Shown: piece by piece, positions 43,466 to 52,211 of the stretch
Layout: the number at the start of each line of letters is the position of its first letter
Numbering within the stretch: position 1 is the stretch's first letter
DNA from: Salinilacustrithrix sp034522155
GTDB lineage: Bacteria; Actinomycetota; Acidimicrobiia; Acidimicrobiales; Salinilacustritrichaceae
NCBI GenBank assembly: GCA_034522155.1
Contig: JAXHLP010000003.1
Coordinates: 434,001 to 498,000 of the forward strand
Direction of reading: 5' to 3'
DNA length: 64,000 nucleotides
Notes under the pieces: model-generated
Databases searched by the model: none
What the model saw: only the letters and a program-made list of their open reading frames with translations
Told to the model about the DNA's origin: nothing
Position numbers and translations under genes: made by a program

Positions 43466-45922
43466 CTACTCGTCGTCCTCGGCGTCCTCGGCGAAGAGCA
43501 CCGGGGCCACCGCGGCGACGTGGATGTCGTCCTTGACGTCCATCACCTTGACACCGGTGGCGTCGCGGCCCTGCGACGAGATGGTCCGGGCTTCCATCCG
43601 GATGGTCACACCATCGGAGGCGACCACGAAGATCTCGTCGTCGAGGCCGACCATGAACGCGGCGACCACCTCGCCGCGCTTCTCGGTGATCTTCATGCCC
43701 CGCACGCCCTGGCCGCCGCGGCCCTGCACGTTGAACTTGTCGAGCTGGGTCCGCTTGCCGTAGCCGGCGGTGGTGACGATGAGGATTGCGGTGTCGTCGC
43801 GGGCGACGTCGCAGGAGACGACCTCGTCACCCTCCTTGAGCTTCATGCCCCGCACCCCGGCCGCGGCCCGACCCATCGAGCGGACGTCACCCTCGTTGAA
43901 GCGGATGGTCATGCCGAACTTGGAGACCATGAGGATGTCGGAGTCGCCGGTGGTGGGGATGACCCGGACCAGCTCGTCGCCGTCGCGCAGGTTGATGGCG
44001 ATGAGGCCGGTGCGCAGCGAGCTGTCGTACTCGCCGAAGCGGGTCTTCTTGACCTGGCCCTGCTTGGTGGCGAAGAACAGGAACGGCGCGGTCTCGTAGT
44101 CGCGGGTGTCGATGATCGCCTGGATCCGCTCGTCGGGCTGGAGCTGGAGCAGGTTGACGATGGCGGTGCCCCGCGCCGTGCGGTCCTTCTTGGGGATCTC
44201 GTGGGCCTTGAGCCGGTAGACCTTGCCCTGGTTCGAGAAGAACAGCAGGTAGGCGTGGGCGGTGGTGGTGAGGATCTTGGTGACGAAGTCCTCGTCGCGC
44301 AGCTTGGCCCCGGCCACGCCGCGACCGCCCCGGCCCTGCCGGCGGAACGAATCGGCCTCGACGGTCTTGATGTAGCCGCGCTGGGACATGGTGACGACGA
44401 GCTCCTCGTCGTCGATGAGGTCCTCGATGTCGAGCTCGCCCGGGTCGAGGGTGATGATCGAGCGACGCTCCCCGGCGTAGCTCTCCCGGATCTCACCGAG
44501 CTCGTCGATGATCACCCGGCGGAGCTTCTCGTCGCTGGCAAGGATCTCCTCGAGCTCGGTGATGGTCTCGCGCAGCTGCGCGGCCTCTTCCTCGAGGTCG
44601 GAGCGGCCGAGACGGGTGAGCCGGGACAGCTGCATGTCGAGGATGTGCTCGGCCTGGGTCTCGGAGAACTCGAACGGCTCGGCCTGCAGGGCGTCGCGCG
44701 CCGCCTGCTTGTCGGCCGAGGCCCGGATGGCCGCGATGATCTCGTCGATCATGTCGAGTGCCTTGAGCAGGCCTTCGACGATGTGGGCCCGCTTCTGCGC
44801 CTTGTCGAGACGGAACTCGGACCGGCGGGTGATGACCTCGATCTGGTGGCCGACGTAGGACTCGAGCGTCTGGAGCAGGTTGAGGGTGCGGGGCACCCCG
44901 TCGACGAGCGCCACCATGTTGATGGCGTAGCTGGTCTGCAGCGGCGTGTGCTTGTACAGGTTGTTGAGCACCACCAGCGCCGGGGCGTCGCGCTTGAGCT
45001 TGACCACGAGCTTGGTGGCGCCCTTGGCCGACTCGTCGTTCAGTTCGGCGATGCCGTCGACCACCTTGTCGTTGACGAGCTCCTTGATCTTGGACGCGGT
45101 GGCCGAGATCGAGGTCTGGTACGGCATCTCGGTGACGACGATCTCGTCGCGTTGCTTGCCCTCGATGATCTCGGCCTTGGCCCGCAGCTTCACCGTGCCC
45201 TTGCCGGTGGTGTAGGCGTCGATGATCCCCTGGCGGCCCATGAGCAGCGCGCCGGTGGGGAAGTCGGGACCCTTCACGTACTGCATGAGGTCCTCGACCG
45301 AGGCGCCGGGGTTCTCGAGCAGGTGGACGGTGGCGTCGATGATCTCGCCCAGGTTGTGGGGCGGGATCTTGGTGGCCATGCCGACGGCGATGCCCTCGGA
45401 GCCGTTGACCAGCAGGTTGGGGAACCTGGCCGGCAGGACGGTGGGCTCGGTGAACTCGCCGGAGTAGGTGTCGGCGAAGTCGACGGTGTCCTCGTTGATC
45501 CCGTCGAGGAGGCGAGTGGCGAGCTGGGCCAACCGACACTCGGTGTAGCGGGCGGCGGCCGGGCCGAAATCCGGAGACCCATAGTTGCCGTGGAAGTCGA
45601 CGAGCGGGTGGCGCAGCGAGAACGGCTGGGCCATGCGGACGAGGGCGTCGTAGATGGCGCCGTCGCCGTGGGGATGGAAGTGGCCCATGACGTGGCCGGT
45701 GATGCGGGCGCACTTCATGTGGCTGCGGTCGGGGCGGGCCCCGATGTCGTCCATGCCGTGGATGATCCGGCGGTGCACCGGCTTGAGCCCATCGCGCGCG
45801 TCGGGCAGGGCCCGCTGCATGATGACCGACATCGCGTACTCGAGGAACGAGTTCTCCATCTCGTCCTGGATCTCGATGGGCTCGATGTCGTAGTGCTCGG
45901 ACCCGGTGCTCTGGTCGGACAC
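43466..45922 (-). CDS. gyrA: DNA gyrase subunit A (inverted relative to gyrB)
   Basis: DNA-cleaving subunit, 818 aa. Catalytic Tyr126 in ARYTECRLAQLA; quinolone-pocket segment HPHGDGAIYDALVRMAQ with Gly88 in place of E. coli Ser83 and Asp92 for Asp87. The C-terminal beta-pinwheel has the GyrA box RRQGRGGRG, which marks GyrA rather than ParC. Start GTG 45922 has CAGGAG 10 nt upstream; the extension to 46030 overlaps the divergent promoter. Normally gyrA directly follows gyrB on the same strand; here they are convergent. Confidence 0.98.
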   Translation of the reverse strand: MSDQSTGSEHYDIEPIEIQDEMENSFLEYAMSVIMQRALPDARDGLKPVHRRIIHGMDDIGARPDRSHMKCARITGHVMGHFHPHGDGAIYDALVRMAQPFSLRHPLVDFHGNYGSPDFGPAAARYTECRLAQLATRLLDGINEDTVDFADTYSGEFTEPTVLPARFPNLLVNGSEGIAVGMATKIPPHNLGEIIDATVHLLENPGASVEDLMQYVKGPDFPTGALLMGRQGIIDAYTTGKGTVKLRAKAEIIEGKQRDEIVVTEMPYQTSISATASKIKELVNDKVVDGIAELNDESAKGATKLVVKLKRDAPALVVLNNLYKHTPLQTSYAINMVALVDGVPRTLNLLQTLESYVGHQIEVITRRSEFRLDKAQKRAHIVEGLLKALDMIDEIIAAIRASADKQAARDALQAEPFEFSETQAEHILDMQLSRLTRLGRSDLEEEAAQLRETITELEEILASDEKLRRVIIDELGEIRESYAGERRSIITLDPGELDIEDLIDDEELVVTMSQRGYIKTVEADSFRRQGRGGRGVAGAKLRDEDFVTKILTTTAHAYLLFFSNQGKVYRLKAHEIPKKDRTARGTAIVNLLQLQPDERIQAIIDTRDYETAPFLFFATKQGQVKKTRFGEYDSSLRTGLIAINLRDGDELVRVIPTTGDSDILMVSKFGMTIRFNEGDVRSMGRAAAGVRGMKLKEGDEVVSCDVARDDTAILIVTTAGYGKRTQLDKFNVQGRGGQGVRGMKITEKRGEVVAAFMVGLDDEIFVVASDGVTIRMEARTISSQGRDATGVKVMDVKDDIHVAAVAPVLFAEDAEDDE

Positions 45923-46051
45923 GGCGTGCTCCTGTGGGTGGCGTCGAACGCGAAACTCGCGCCCCCGACGGCGCGAATTGCACAGTGGTGATTCTACCCG
46001 TCCTGACCCGGTAATCTCGTCCTTGCACACGGGCGGGCCCCTTCACCTCCG

Positions 46052-46057
46052 TACACT
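46052..46057 (+). promoter_or_regulatory. -10 box for leaderless DUF3566 gene
   Basis: TACACT, 8 nt before the ATG at 46066. Confidence 0.45.
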
Positions 46058-46065
46058 GGAGCCAG

Positions 46066-46812
46066 ATGTCGACGGAACCCACGAGCCTCCGTGGCGATGC
46101 TGCAGTCAGCGGGGACGCGCGACCGACGCCACGGACCGACGAGGCGCCGGCACCGCCGCCCGCCCGCCGCTCGAGGGCGATCGCGAAAGCCGAGGGCGGA
46201 TCGTCGACCGCCTCGACGGATTCGTCCCGCGCCGGCGCCCGTCGACCTCCGTCCCGTCGACGGCGCAAGGCCCGCATGGTCCACCGGGTGGTCCGCCACG
46301 TCGAGGTGTGGTCGGTCGCCAAGGTCGTGACCGTCTTCGCCATCTGCGGCTACATCATCGGCATGGTCAGTGGCTACCTGCTGTGGCGGGCCGCCGACCG
46401 GGTCGGGACCATCGATGGCATCGAGGGGTTCATGGAGGATTCCGGCGGCTACGACTCGTTCGTGATCCTGGGCGACGTGGTCTTCCGAGCGGCCGCCATC
46501 GGGGGCGCCGTCGTGGCGGTGCTGTTCGTGGCGATGGTGATTCTCGCCGCCGTGCTGTTCAACCTGATCAGCGACCTCACCGGCGGCATCCGGATGACGG
46601 CGATCGACGAGGATCTGATCGTGACGCCGGCCCGCCGGCCCGAGGCAGATCCGGCCCGCCGGCCCGAGGCAGATCCGGCCCGCCGGCCCGAGGCAGATCC
46701 GGCCCGCCGGCAGCAGGCGACACCGGTGAACGGTCATGCCGTCCCGTCGGCCGAGGAGACGACCACGACGGGCGGCGCCGAGTCGTCGTCCGCGGGCACC
46801 TCGTCGGGCTGA
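46066..46812 (+). CDS. DUF3566 membrane protein with tandem PARRPEAD repeat
   Basis: 248 aa. A disordered Arg/Pro-rich N-terminus (1-78), two membrane helices (VAKVVTVFAICGYIIGMVSG, about 85-104; GGAVVAVLFVAMVILAAVLF, about 146-165) linked by a short loop, then a C-terminus containing 3.6 copies of PARRPEAD. DUF3566 genes typically follow gyrA and precede tRNA-Ile in actinobacteria (M. tuberculosis Rv0007), as here. Function unknown. Confidence 0.85.
   Translation: MSTEPTSLRGDAAVSGDARPTPRTDEAPAPPPARRSRAIAKAEGGSSTASTDSSRAGARRPPSRRRRKARMVHRVVRHVEVWSVAKVVTVFAICGYIIGMVSGYLLWRAADRVGTIDGIEGFMEDSGGYDSFVILGDVVFRAAAIGGAVVAVLFVAMVILAAVLFNLISDLTGGIRMTAIDEDLIVTPARRPEADPARRPEADPARRPEADPARRQQATPVNGHAVPSAEETTTTGGAESSSAGTSSG
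46627..46712 (+). repeat. 24-nt tandem repeat encoding PARRPEAD
   Basis: Three identical 24-nt units (46627-46650, 46651-46674, 46675-46698) and 14 nt of a fourth. Nearly the same unit occurs at 39992-40058. Confidence 0.95.
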
Positions 46813-46852
46813 ACGTCCGGATCGGCTTGGAAGCGAGCGAGCTGACGACTGC

Positions 46853-46858
46853 TAGGTT
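46853..46858 (+). promoter_or_regulatory. -10 box of the tRNA-Ile gene
   Basis: TAGGTT, 13 nt before the mature tRNA 5' end. No good -35 at the normal spacing. Confidence 0.4.
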
Positions 46859-46871
46859 GACTCGCCTCTCC

Positions 46872-46945
<74 letters not shown>

Positions 46946-46947
46946 CG

Positions 46948-46964
46948 GCTCGGCTTCGCCGAGC
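46948..46964 (+). terminator. Terminator-like hairpin after tRNA-Ile
   Basis: GCTCGGC, loop TTC, GCCGAGC, then TTGAAGTTGTT. It begins 3 nt after the tRNA. Confidence 0.65.
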
Positions 46965-47114
46965 TTGAAGTTGTTCGGCTGTGCCTCACAACTTCGCCCG
47001 TCAGCCCGTCAGCCCACGAGCAGGCGGTCTACGGTTCGTGCAGTCGTTCGGCAGCGCCGCACGACCGCAGCCCGTTCGAACGGTCCGACTATTGGAGAAC
47101 CCATCGGAGGCCCC

Positions 47115-47252
47115 ATGACACTGCTGCGTCGGGCGATCGCTGCGCTCGGGGTGGCCGCGGTCATCGCAGGGGCGTTGCGGGTGCGGGGCACGGGCGGGAC
47201 GCCACCCCAGAGTGGTGGTTGGCGCGAGCTGCAGGGTCCTGAGCTGAAGTGA
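47115..47252 (+). CDS. Very small predicted membrane or secreted protein
   Basis: 45 aa: MTLLRRAIAALGVAAVIAGA gives a membrane helix or signal, then RVRGTGG and a Trp-containing tail. GGAGG lies 6 nt before the ATG. Its stop overlaps the next start (GTGA). The place after tRNA-Ile is where actinobacteria often have a tiny DLW-39-type protein; the DLW motif is not present, so this is only positional. Confidence 0.55.
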   Translation: MTLLRRAIAALGVAAVIAGALRVRGTGGTPPQSGGWRELQGPELK

Positions 47253-48241
47253 CCGTGGTCGGTCAGCGGACCGCCACCGTCGCGGTCGCCGGGGTCGGGG
47301 CCACGGGGGCGCGGGCGGCCCGCCAGCTGGTCGGCTGTGCCGAGGTCGACGAGGTGCTGCTGTCCGGCCACGGCGAACGGCCCGCGGCCATGCGCCGCTC
47401 GCTCGGCGACCGGGCGTCGCTCGCCGACCCGCTCGACGCCACGGGCGCGGTGGTGCTCGCCGGCGCGACGAGTTCCCAGCTCGAGCTGGCCCGGAAGGCG
47501 GTGCAAGCCGGGCTCCACGTGGTGTCCACCAGCGACGCCGTCGACGACGTCGTCGCCCTGCTCGACCTCCACGACCTGGCCGTCGCGCGGGGGGTCAGCG
47601 TCGTCGCCGGGGCTGCGTTCGCACCCGGACTCACCTGCGTCCTCGCCCGCCACCTGCGTGGCTGGCTCGACACCGTCGAGGAGATCCACGTCGCCCGTTT
47701 CGGCACCGGTGGCCCGGCGTGCGCGCGCCAGCACCACGACGCGCTCTCCACCCGGACCGCCGACTGGCGCGACGGCGAGTGGAGCCGCCGCCAGGCCGGC
47801 TCGGGCCGGGAGCTGTGCGTGTTCCCCGATCCGGTGGGGTCGATCGACTGCTACCGGGCCGCCCTCCCTGATCCCGTGCTCCTCCACCGGGCGTTTCCCG
47901 AAGCCGAGCGGATCACCGCCCGCCAGGCCGCCAACCGGCGTCAGCGGCTGACCGCGTGGCTGCCGATGCTGCGGCGCCCGCACCCGGAGGGCCGCATCGG
48001 CGCGGTTCGGGTCGAGGTTCGGGGCCGTCGCGACGGCGTCTGCGTCACCGAGGTGGCCGGCGTGATCGACCGTCCCGCCGTGGCCGCCGGGGCCGTGGCG
48101 GGCCTCACCGTCCGCCACGCGGTCGCCGACGCGTTCGTACCCGGCGCGTACGGCTTGGCGTCGGTGGTCGACTCGACCGCCTTCCTCCACGAGCTCGCCG
48201 CCGTCGGGGTGCGGGCCGCGGTGTTCGTCGGCAGCACGTGA
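47249..48241 (+). CDS. Saccharopine-dehydrogenase-like NAD(P)-binding protein
   Basis: 330 aa. Rossmann motif VAVAGVGATGARAARQLV, followed by segments GAVVLAGATSSQLELARKA, AGLHVVSTSDAVDDV and VVAGAAFAPGLTCVLARHL, as in homoserine/saccharopine-dehydrogenase-like proteins. It contains an HH-rich stretch (ARQHHDALSTRT). Start GTG 47249 overlaps the small gene. Reaction unknown. Confidence 0.75.
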   Translation: MTVVGQRTATVAVAGVGATGARAARQLVGCAEVDEVLLSGHGERPAAMRRSLGDRASLADPLDATGAVVLAGATSSQLELARKAVQAGLHVVSTSDAVDDVVALLDLHDLAVARGVSVVAGAAFAPGLTCVLARHLRGWLDTVEEIHVARFGTGGPACARQHHDALSTRTADWRDGEWSRRQAGSGRELCVFPDPVGSIDCYRAALPDPVLLHRAFPEAERITARQAANRRQRLTAWLPMLRRPHPEGRIGAVRVEVRGRRDGVCVTEVAGVIDRPAVAAGAVAGLTVRHAVADAFVPGAYGLASVVDSTAFLHELAAVGVRAAVFVGST

Positions 48242-48254
48242 AATCTGGCCTGGG

Positions 48255-49058
48255 CTAGGGCGAGGGGTTGAGGAGACGGATCAGCTCGGCGTGGGCCTCG
48301 CCGTTGGTGGCGACGCCGCTGCAGTCGAGTGGGTCGTCGATCGACAGCTCGCCGCCGTCGATGGTGGTGAAGGACCCGCCGGCCTCGGCCAACAGGAGCG
48401 GCATCGGGGCGAGGTCCCACAGCGCGGCGGCCGGGTCGACCATGGCGTCGGCGCGGCCGGTGGCGACGAGCGCGTAGCCGTAGCCGTCGCCCCAGGTCCG
48501 CAGCGCCCAGCCGCCCCGCTTCACGCTGAGCAGGACGTCCTCGTCCCAGCGGGTGTAGCCCGACGACATCAGGAACGGTGTGGCCGAGCGGTCGCCCACC
48601 GTCGCCGGTCGCTCGCCGCGGCGGTCGTCCTGGAAGGCGCCGAGACCCCGGCCGGCGTAGACGCACTCGTCGATCGCGGGCATGTTGACCACCGACGCGG
48701 CCCAGCCGTGCTCGTCCTGCAGGGCGACGAGGTTGGTGTACAGCGGCACGCCCCGCATGAACGCCTTGGTGCCGTCGATCGGGTCGATGATCCAGCGGCG
48801 CCCGCTCGAGCCGGCTGTCGCCCCTTCCTCCTCGCCGAGGATGGCGTCGTCGGGATGGGTGGTGGCCAGCTCGGCGCGCAGGTAGGCCTCGGCGTCCTTG
48901 TCGGCCGCGGTCACCGGCGTGCCGTCGCCCTTGGACTCCACGGCCAGGTCGTCGGACCGGAACCGGGTCAGCGTGCGCCGGCCGGCTTCGCGGGTGAGCT
49001 CGACCGCCCACCGCAGCAGGTCGAGATCCACGGGCGGGGGCGACAGGGTCTCGGGCAT
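48255..49058 (-). CDS. Inositol-monophosphatase-family phosphatase (HisN-like)
   Basis: 267 aa. Mg2+-dependent phosphatase with motifs ILGEEEGA, WIIDPIDGTKAFMRGVPL and LWDLAPMPLLLAEAGG. The order and length fit the HisN-type histidinol-phosphate phosphatase or inositol phosphatases; these cannot be separated by eye. A CAGGCT hexamer lies 6 nt before ATG 49058. Convergent with the preceding gene. Confidence 0.88.
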   Translation of the reverse strand: MPETLSPPPVDLDLLRWAVELTREAGRRTLTRFRSDDLAVESKGDGTPVTAADKDAEAYLRAELATTHPDDAILGEEEGATAGSSGRRWIIDPIDGTKAFMRGVPLYTNLVALQDEHGWAASVVNMPAIDECVYAGRGLGAFQDDRRGERPATVGDRSATPFLMSSGYTRWDEDVLLSVKRGGWALRTWGDGYGYALVATGRADAMVDPAAALWDLAPMPLLLAEAGGSFTTIDGGELSIDDPLDCSGVATNGEAHAELIRLLNPSP

Positions 49059-49379
49059 GGTCGAAGCCTGCCAGCCGGGCTCGCCCACCCCGGAACCGGC
49101 GCACGAACGCCGGGTGAGGGACTGGCCCCACCCGAAGAACTGTGCAAGCACGGAAGGACCTGCGCGGAAAGGGCGATCATCGCAGGTCCCCGTGCTCCCC
49201 GCTCTTGCTGCTCCTTCGTCGCCCGGCGTGCCGGCGCGGGCCGCTCGGGCCCCGGAGCCGGCGGGATGGGCGCGCTTCGCTTGCCCCGATCCGCTCGGCT
49301 CCTAGGAGTGCTGAGCAACCCGCAATCGGTCACGGGCGCAGCTCGCTGACCAGCGGTTTCGCGGGTGCTCAGGTGCCCG
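49059..49379. other. Gene-free 321-bp region with a strong hairpin
   Basis: Between the IMPase start and the end of the MDMPI gene. Contains the 16-bp imperfect stem at 49147-49196 and GC-rich sequence. No ORF that I can support. Confidence 0.5.
49147..49196. ncRNA. Candidate structured RNA or terminator hairpin
   Basis: AGCACGG (49147-49153) pairs with CCGTGCT (49190-49196); inside, after a 2-nt AA bulge, GGACCTGCG (49156-49164) pairs with CGCAGGTCC (49181-49189); loop of 16 nt. On the minus strand it follows the MDMPI gene region upstream side and could also end transcription. I see no known RNA family. Confidence 0.35.
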
Positions 49380-50114
49380 TCAGATGGTCACCTTGGCGGA
49401 CCACCACGCGAGGGGGTCGATGTCGCCGAAGGTCTGGACCTCGACCGGACGACGGTTCCAGACGAAGAGCACGAGATCGTGGGCCGGGCCGCGAACCGCC
49501 ATGTCGCCCTTGCCGTGGGCGTGCTCGACGTCGACGCCGTCCGGAGTGAAGGTGAACATCCACTCGCCCGCCCCGTCGGGAATGTCGTCGTCGGTGGCGT
49601 GGAGGTGGAGGCTCTCGCCCGTGCCGGTGATGCCCCGCCGGGCCGCGTGGGCGAGGAAGACGTCGCAGAACTCCTCGACGCCATCGAGGGCGAGGCCGGT
49701 GTCGATGGGTGCCGGCGGGGTGTACGCGGCTTCGACGTCCCAGCGGTGGATGGCGGCTTCGTGGGCCATGCGGCGCCACCAGAACCGCGACTCGGGCGCG
49801 CCGATCCAGTTGGGGCGATGCTCGGTGGGATCGACGGCCACCAGTTCGGCGCACAACGCGTCGGCTGCGGAGGAGAACGACTCGAGCACGGGAATGCCGT
49901 CTTCGGGCGGGTCGAACTTGGCCATGTCGGCGCCGGGATCGGCCCGCAGCTGGGCGGTCGCGAACCGCATCACGCCGTCGTGGTGGGCGAGCAGGTCGGC
50001 GACGCTCCAGCCCGGACACGCTGTCACCGGCGCGTTGAGCACCTCCTCGGAGGTGGCCATGATCCGGTCCAACTCGGTGCGCAGGTGGTCGAGGTACTCG
50101 GTCGGATCGAACAC
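49380..50114 (-). CDS. Maleylpyruvate isomerase-type mycothiol-dependent protein (MDMPI, TIGR03083 family)
   Basis: 244 aa. DinB-like four-helix metal-binding domain with the His motifs TACPGWSVADLLAHHDGVMR and WRRMAHEAAIHRWDVEAA, then a C-terminal MDMPI beta domain. Such proteins are thought to use mycothiol; the substrate is unknown. Start GTG 50114 lies 8 nt after a TACGGT box, so I prefer it to the longer form from 50135. Confidence 0.88.
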   Translation of the reverse strand: MFDPTEYLDHLRTELDRIMATSEEVLNAPVTACPGWSVADLLAHHDGVMRFATAQLRADPGADMAKFDPPEDGIPVLESFSSAADALCAELVAVDPTEHRPNWIGAPESRFWWRRMAHEAAIHRWDVEAAYTPPAPIDTGLALDGVEEFCDVFLAHAARRGITGTGESLHLHATDDDIPDGAGEWMFTFTPDGVDVEHAHGKGDMAVRGPAHDLVLFVWNRRPVEVQTFGDIDPLAWWSAKVTI

Positions 50115-50122
50115 GTCCGGGC

Positions 50123-50128
50123 ACCGTA
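50123..50128 (-). promoter_or_regulatory. -10 box for leaderless MDMPI gene
   Basis: TACGGT on the minus strand, 8 nt before GTG 50114. Confidence 0.45.
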
Positions 50129-50167
50129 TCGGCACGGTCCCCGTTCGCGATCGGGAGATCGGCCACG

Positions 50168-51517
50168 ATGGATTCGATGGGAGCTCACGCGCACGATCAC
50201 GGGCACGACCACTCCCACGACCTCGACGCCTCGCCAGGGGTCGCGCGCCTCCTGCAGGTCGCGGTGGGCCTGCTCGTGGTCCTCACCGTTGCCGGCCTGC
50301 TCTGGTTCCGGCCGGGCACGGGGGTCGAGCTGCCCCAGGGACTCGATGCGCAGGGCCAGCGGGTCGAGGCCACCGTCATCGGTGACGAGTCGGTGGAGTG
50401 TGCCGGCGCCGACTTCGGGTCGAGCGTGGAGTGCCGCGAGATCCGGATCGAGATCACGAGCGGTCCGAGTGCGGGGACGACGTCGAGCTTCGAGCAGTTC
50501 CCCGATGCCCAGATGGCCACCCCGGACTTCGAGACCGGCGACCGCCTCGTGGTCAACGAGTACGAGCTCGGCGACACCGGCGAGATCGCCCACACCTTCG
50601 CCGACTTCCAGCGCAGCACGCCGATGCTCCTGCTCGCCGCGCTGTTCGTGGTCGCCGTCGTCGCGCTGGGTCGTTTCCAGGGCATCCGGGCGATCGGGGG
50701 CCTGGCGGTGTCGGCGGTCGTCCTGCTCGGCTACGTGTTCCCGGCCCTGCTCGACGGCCAGGCGCCCCTCGGGGTGGCCCTGGCGGCCTCGTCGGTGATC
50801 GCGTTCGCCGCGCTCTACCTCGCCCACGGGGTCAGCCACACCACGACGGTCGCCCTGCTCGGCACCATGGCCGCGCTCGGCCTCACCGGGTTGCTCGCGG
50901 CGGTGTTCACCTCCGCGGCCAGCATCACCGGTCTCGCCACCGAGGACCAGATCTTCCTGCTCGTGTCGGCCGAGGGGATCGACATCAGCGGGCTCGTGCT
51001 GGCCGGCATCGTGCTCGGCAGCCTCGGCGTGCTCGACGACGTGACCGTCACGCAGGTGTCGGCCGTGGCCCGGCTGCGCGAGGCCAACCCGGAGTACGGG
51101 GTGGGCGAGCTGTACCGGACCGGGGTCCGGATCGGCCGCGACCACATCGCCTCCACGGTCAACACCCTGGTGCTCGCCTATGCCGGCGCTTCGCTTCCGT
51201 TGCTGCTGTTCTATGCCAACGTGGGGATCGGGCTGTCGGAAGCGGTCACCTCCGAGATCGTCGCCGTCGAGGTCATCCGCACGCTGGTCGGCAGCGTCGG
51301 GTTGGTGGCCGCGGTACCGATCACCACCGCGCTCGCCGCCGTGGTCGTCACCGGCACCGGCATCCCGACGAGCTGGACCGGTCGGGCACGTCGCCAGCCG
51401 TCGGCCGTGTCGCCGTCCACCGGGTCGCCGTCGGCGGGGTCGGAGGCCGCCGAATCGGAGCCGGCCGGGTCCGACCCCGACTGGGACGAGTTCGCCCCCG
51501 ACCCCGAGGACTTCTGA
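50168..51517 (+). CDS. YibE/F-family multi-spanning membrane protein
   Basis: 449 aa. His-rich cytoplasmic start (HAHDHGHDHSHD), one helix (LLQVAVGLLVVLTVAGLLWF), an outside domain (about 50-140), then seven or so helices with the YibE/F core (FQGIRAIGGLAVSAVVLLGY, ASVIAFAALYLAHGVSHTTT, ISGLVLAGIVLGSLGVLDDV, HIASTVNTLVLAYAGASLPL). The C-terminal tail is acidic. Function unknown; the His-rich start could bind metal. Start at 50168 or 50177. Confidence 0.85.
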   Translation: MDSMGAHAHDHGHDHSHDLDASPGVARLLQVAVGLLVVLTVAGLLWFRPGTGVELPQGLDAQGQRVEATVIGDESVECAGADFGSSVECREIRIEITSGPSAGTTSSFEQFPDAQMATPDFETGDRLVVNEYELGDTGEIAHTFADFQRSTPMLLLAALFVVAVVALGRFQGIRAIGGLAVSAVVLLGYVFPALLDGQAPLGVALAASSVIAFAALYLAHGVSHTTTVALLGTMAALGLTGLLAAVFTSAASITGLATEDQIFLLVSAEGIDISGLVLAGIVLGSLGVLDDVTVTQVSAVARLREANPEYGVGELYRTGVRIGRDHIASTVNTLVLAYAGASLPLLLFYANVGIGLSEAVTSEIVAVEVIRTLVGSVGLVAAVPITTALAAVVVTGTGIPTSWTGRARRQPSAVSPSTGSPSAGSEAAESEPAGSDPDWDEFAPDPEDF

Positions 51518-51583
51518 ACGGCCCGACCCTCCCGGCCGTGCGGACCGAACGCCAGCCGCCGTGTCGCCTGGCCCCGCACCGGG

Positions 51584-51602
51584 TTTTCCACAGGCATTCC
51601 AC
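51584..51602 (+). promoter_or_regulatory. DnaA-box-like pair upstream of rpmB
   Basis: TTTTCCACA (51584-51592, 8/9) and CATTCCACA (51594-51602, 7/9); CCACAGGCATT is shared with the 29379 cluster. About 200 bp before rpmB. Confidence 0.4.
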
Positions 51603-51798
51603 ACCTGTGATTACACGGACGAGATTACACCGGTGTGGTTTTCCACCGGTGGGGACAGGCGGTGGACCGCCGTGTCGAGCGTCCGGTCGGGTTGTCGTTT
51701 CTGGTGGGGAGCTGCGAAACTGATCCGCTGCTCGTCCCGGCGCCCACGCGCGCTCGTCCTCAGGACCCGGAACTCGGACTCGGAACACGGAACACGCC

Positions 51799-52035
51799 AT
51801 GTCGAACATCTGCCAGGTCACCGGTCGCAAGCCCAACTTCGGCAAGACCGTCAGCCACTCCCACCGTCGCGGCAGCCGCCGCTGGAACCCGAACATCCAG
51901 CGGCAGCGCTTCTGGGTCGAGTCCGAGAGGCGCTGGGTCAGCCTCACGGTCTCGGCCAAGGGCATCAAGACGATCAACAAGAAGGGGATCGACTCGGTCC
52001 TGGCCGACATGCGCCGTCGAGGGGAGAAGGTCTGA
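51799..52035 (+). CDS. rpmB: 50S ribosomal protein L28 (zinc-independent type)
   Basis: 78 aa: MSNICQVTGRKPNFGKTVSH, RRWNPNIQRQRFWVESERRW, KGIKTINKKGIDSVLADMRR. Only one Cys remains, so it lacks the zinc ribbon of many actinobacterial L28 copies; the sequence resembles the proteobacterial type. Stop overlaps the rpmG start (TGATG). The 280 bp upstream hold the DnaA-box-like pair and no gene. Confidence 0.97.
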   Translation: MSNICQVTGRKPNFGKTVSHSHRRGSRRWNPNIQRQRFWVESERRWVSLTVSAKGIKTINKKGIDSVLADMRRRGEKV

Positions 52036-52199
52036 TGCCAAAGAACGATCGCCGACCGATCACCAAGCTCAAGAGCACCGCGGGTACCGGGTACACGTAC
52101 GTGACCCGCAAGAACAAGGTGAACACCCGCGAGCGGCTCGAGATCAAGAAGTACGACCCGGTCGTGCGCAAGCACGTCGTCTTCAAGGAAGAGCGCTGA
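52035..52199 (+). CDS. rpmG: 50S ribosomal protein L33 (zinc-independent type)
   Basis: 54 aa: TKLKSTAGTGYTYVTRKNKV, LEIKKYDPVVRKHVVFKEER. It has no cysteine at all, unlike zinc-binding L33. Coupled to rpmB. Such Cys-less L28-L33 pairs are Zur-controlled in some actinobacteria, but I see no Zur box here. Confidence 0.96.
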   Translation: MPKNDRRPITKLKSTAGTGYTYVTRKNKVNTRERLEIKKYDPVVRKHVVFKEER

Positions 52200-52211
52200 G
52201 CCGCACCGTCG

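Noticed and set aside
46946..47114. tRNA-Ala expected after tRNA-Ile
   Set aside because: No cloverleaf is present; only a terminator-like hairpin and the leader of the 45-aa gene.
49147..49220. SRP RNA (ffs) on the minus strand, because AAGGAGCAGC is present
   Set aside because: The GGUCC...GGAAGGAGCAGCC arrangement of the SRP hairpin is not reproduced; only a short coincidental match.
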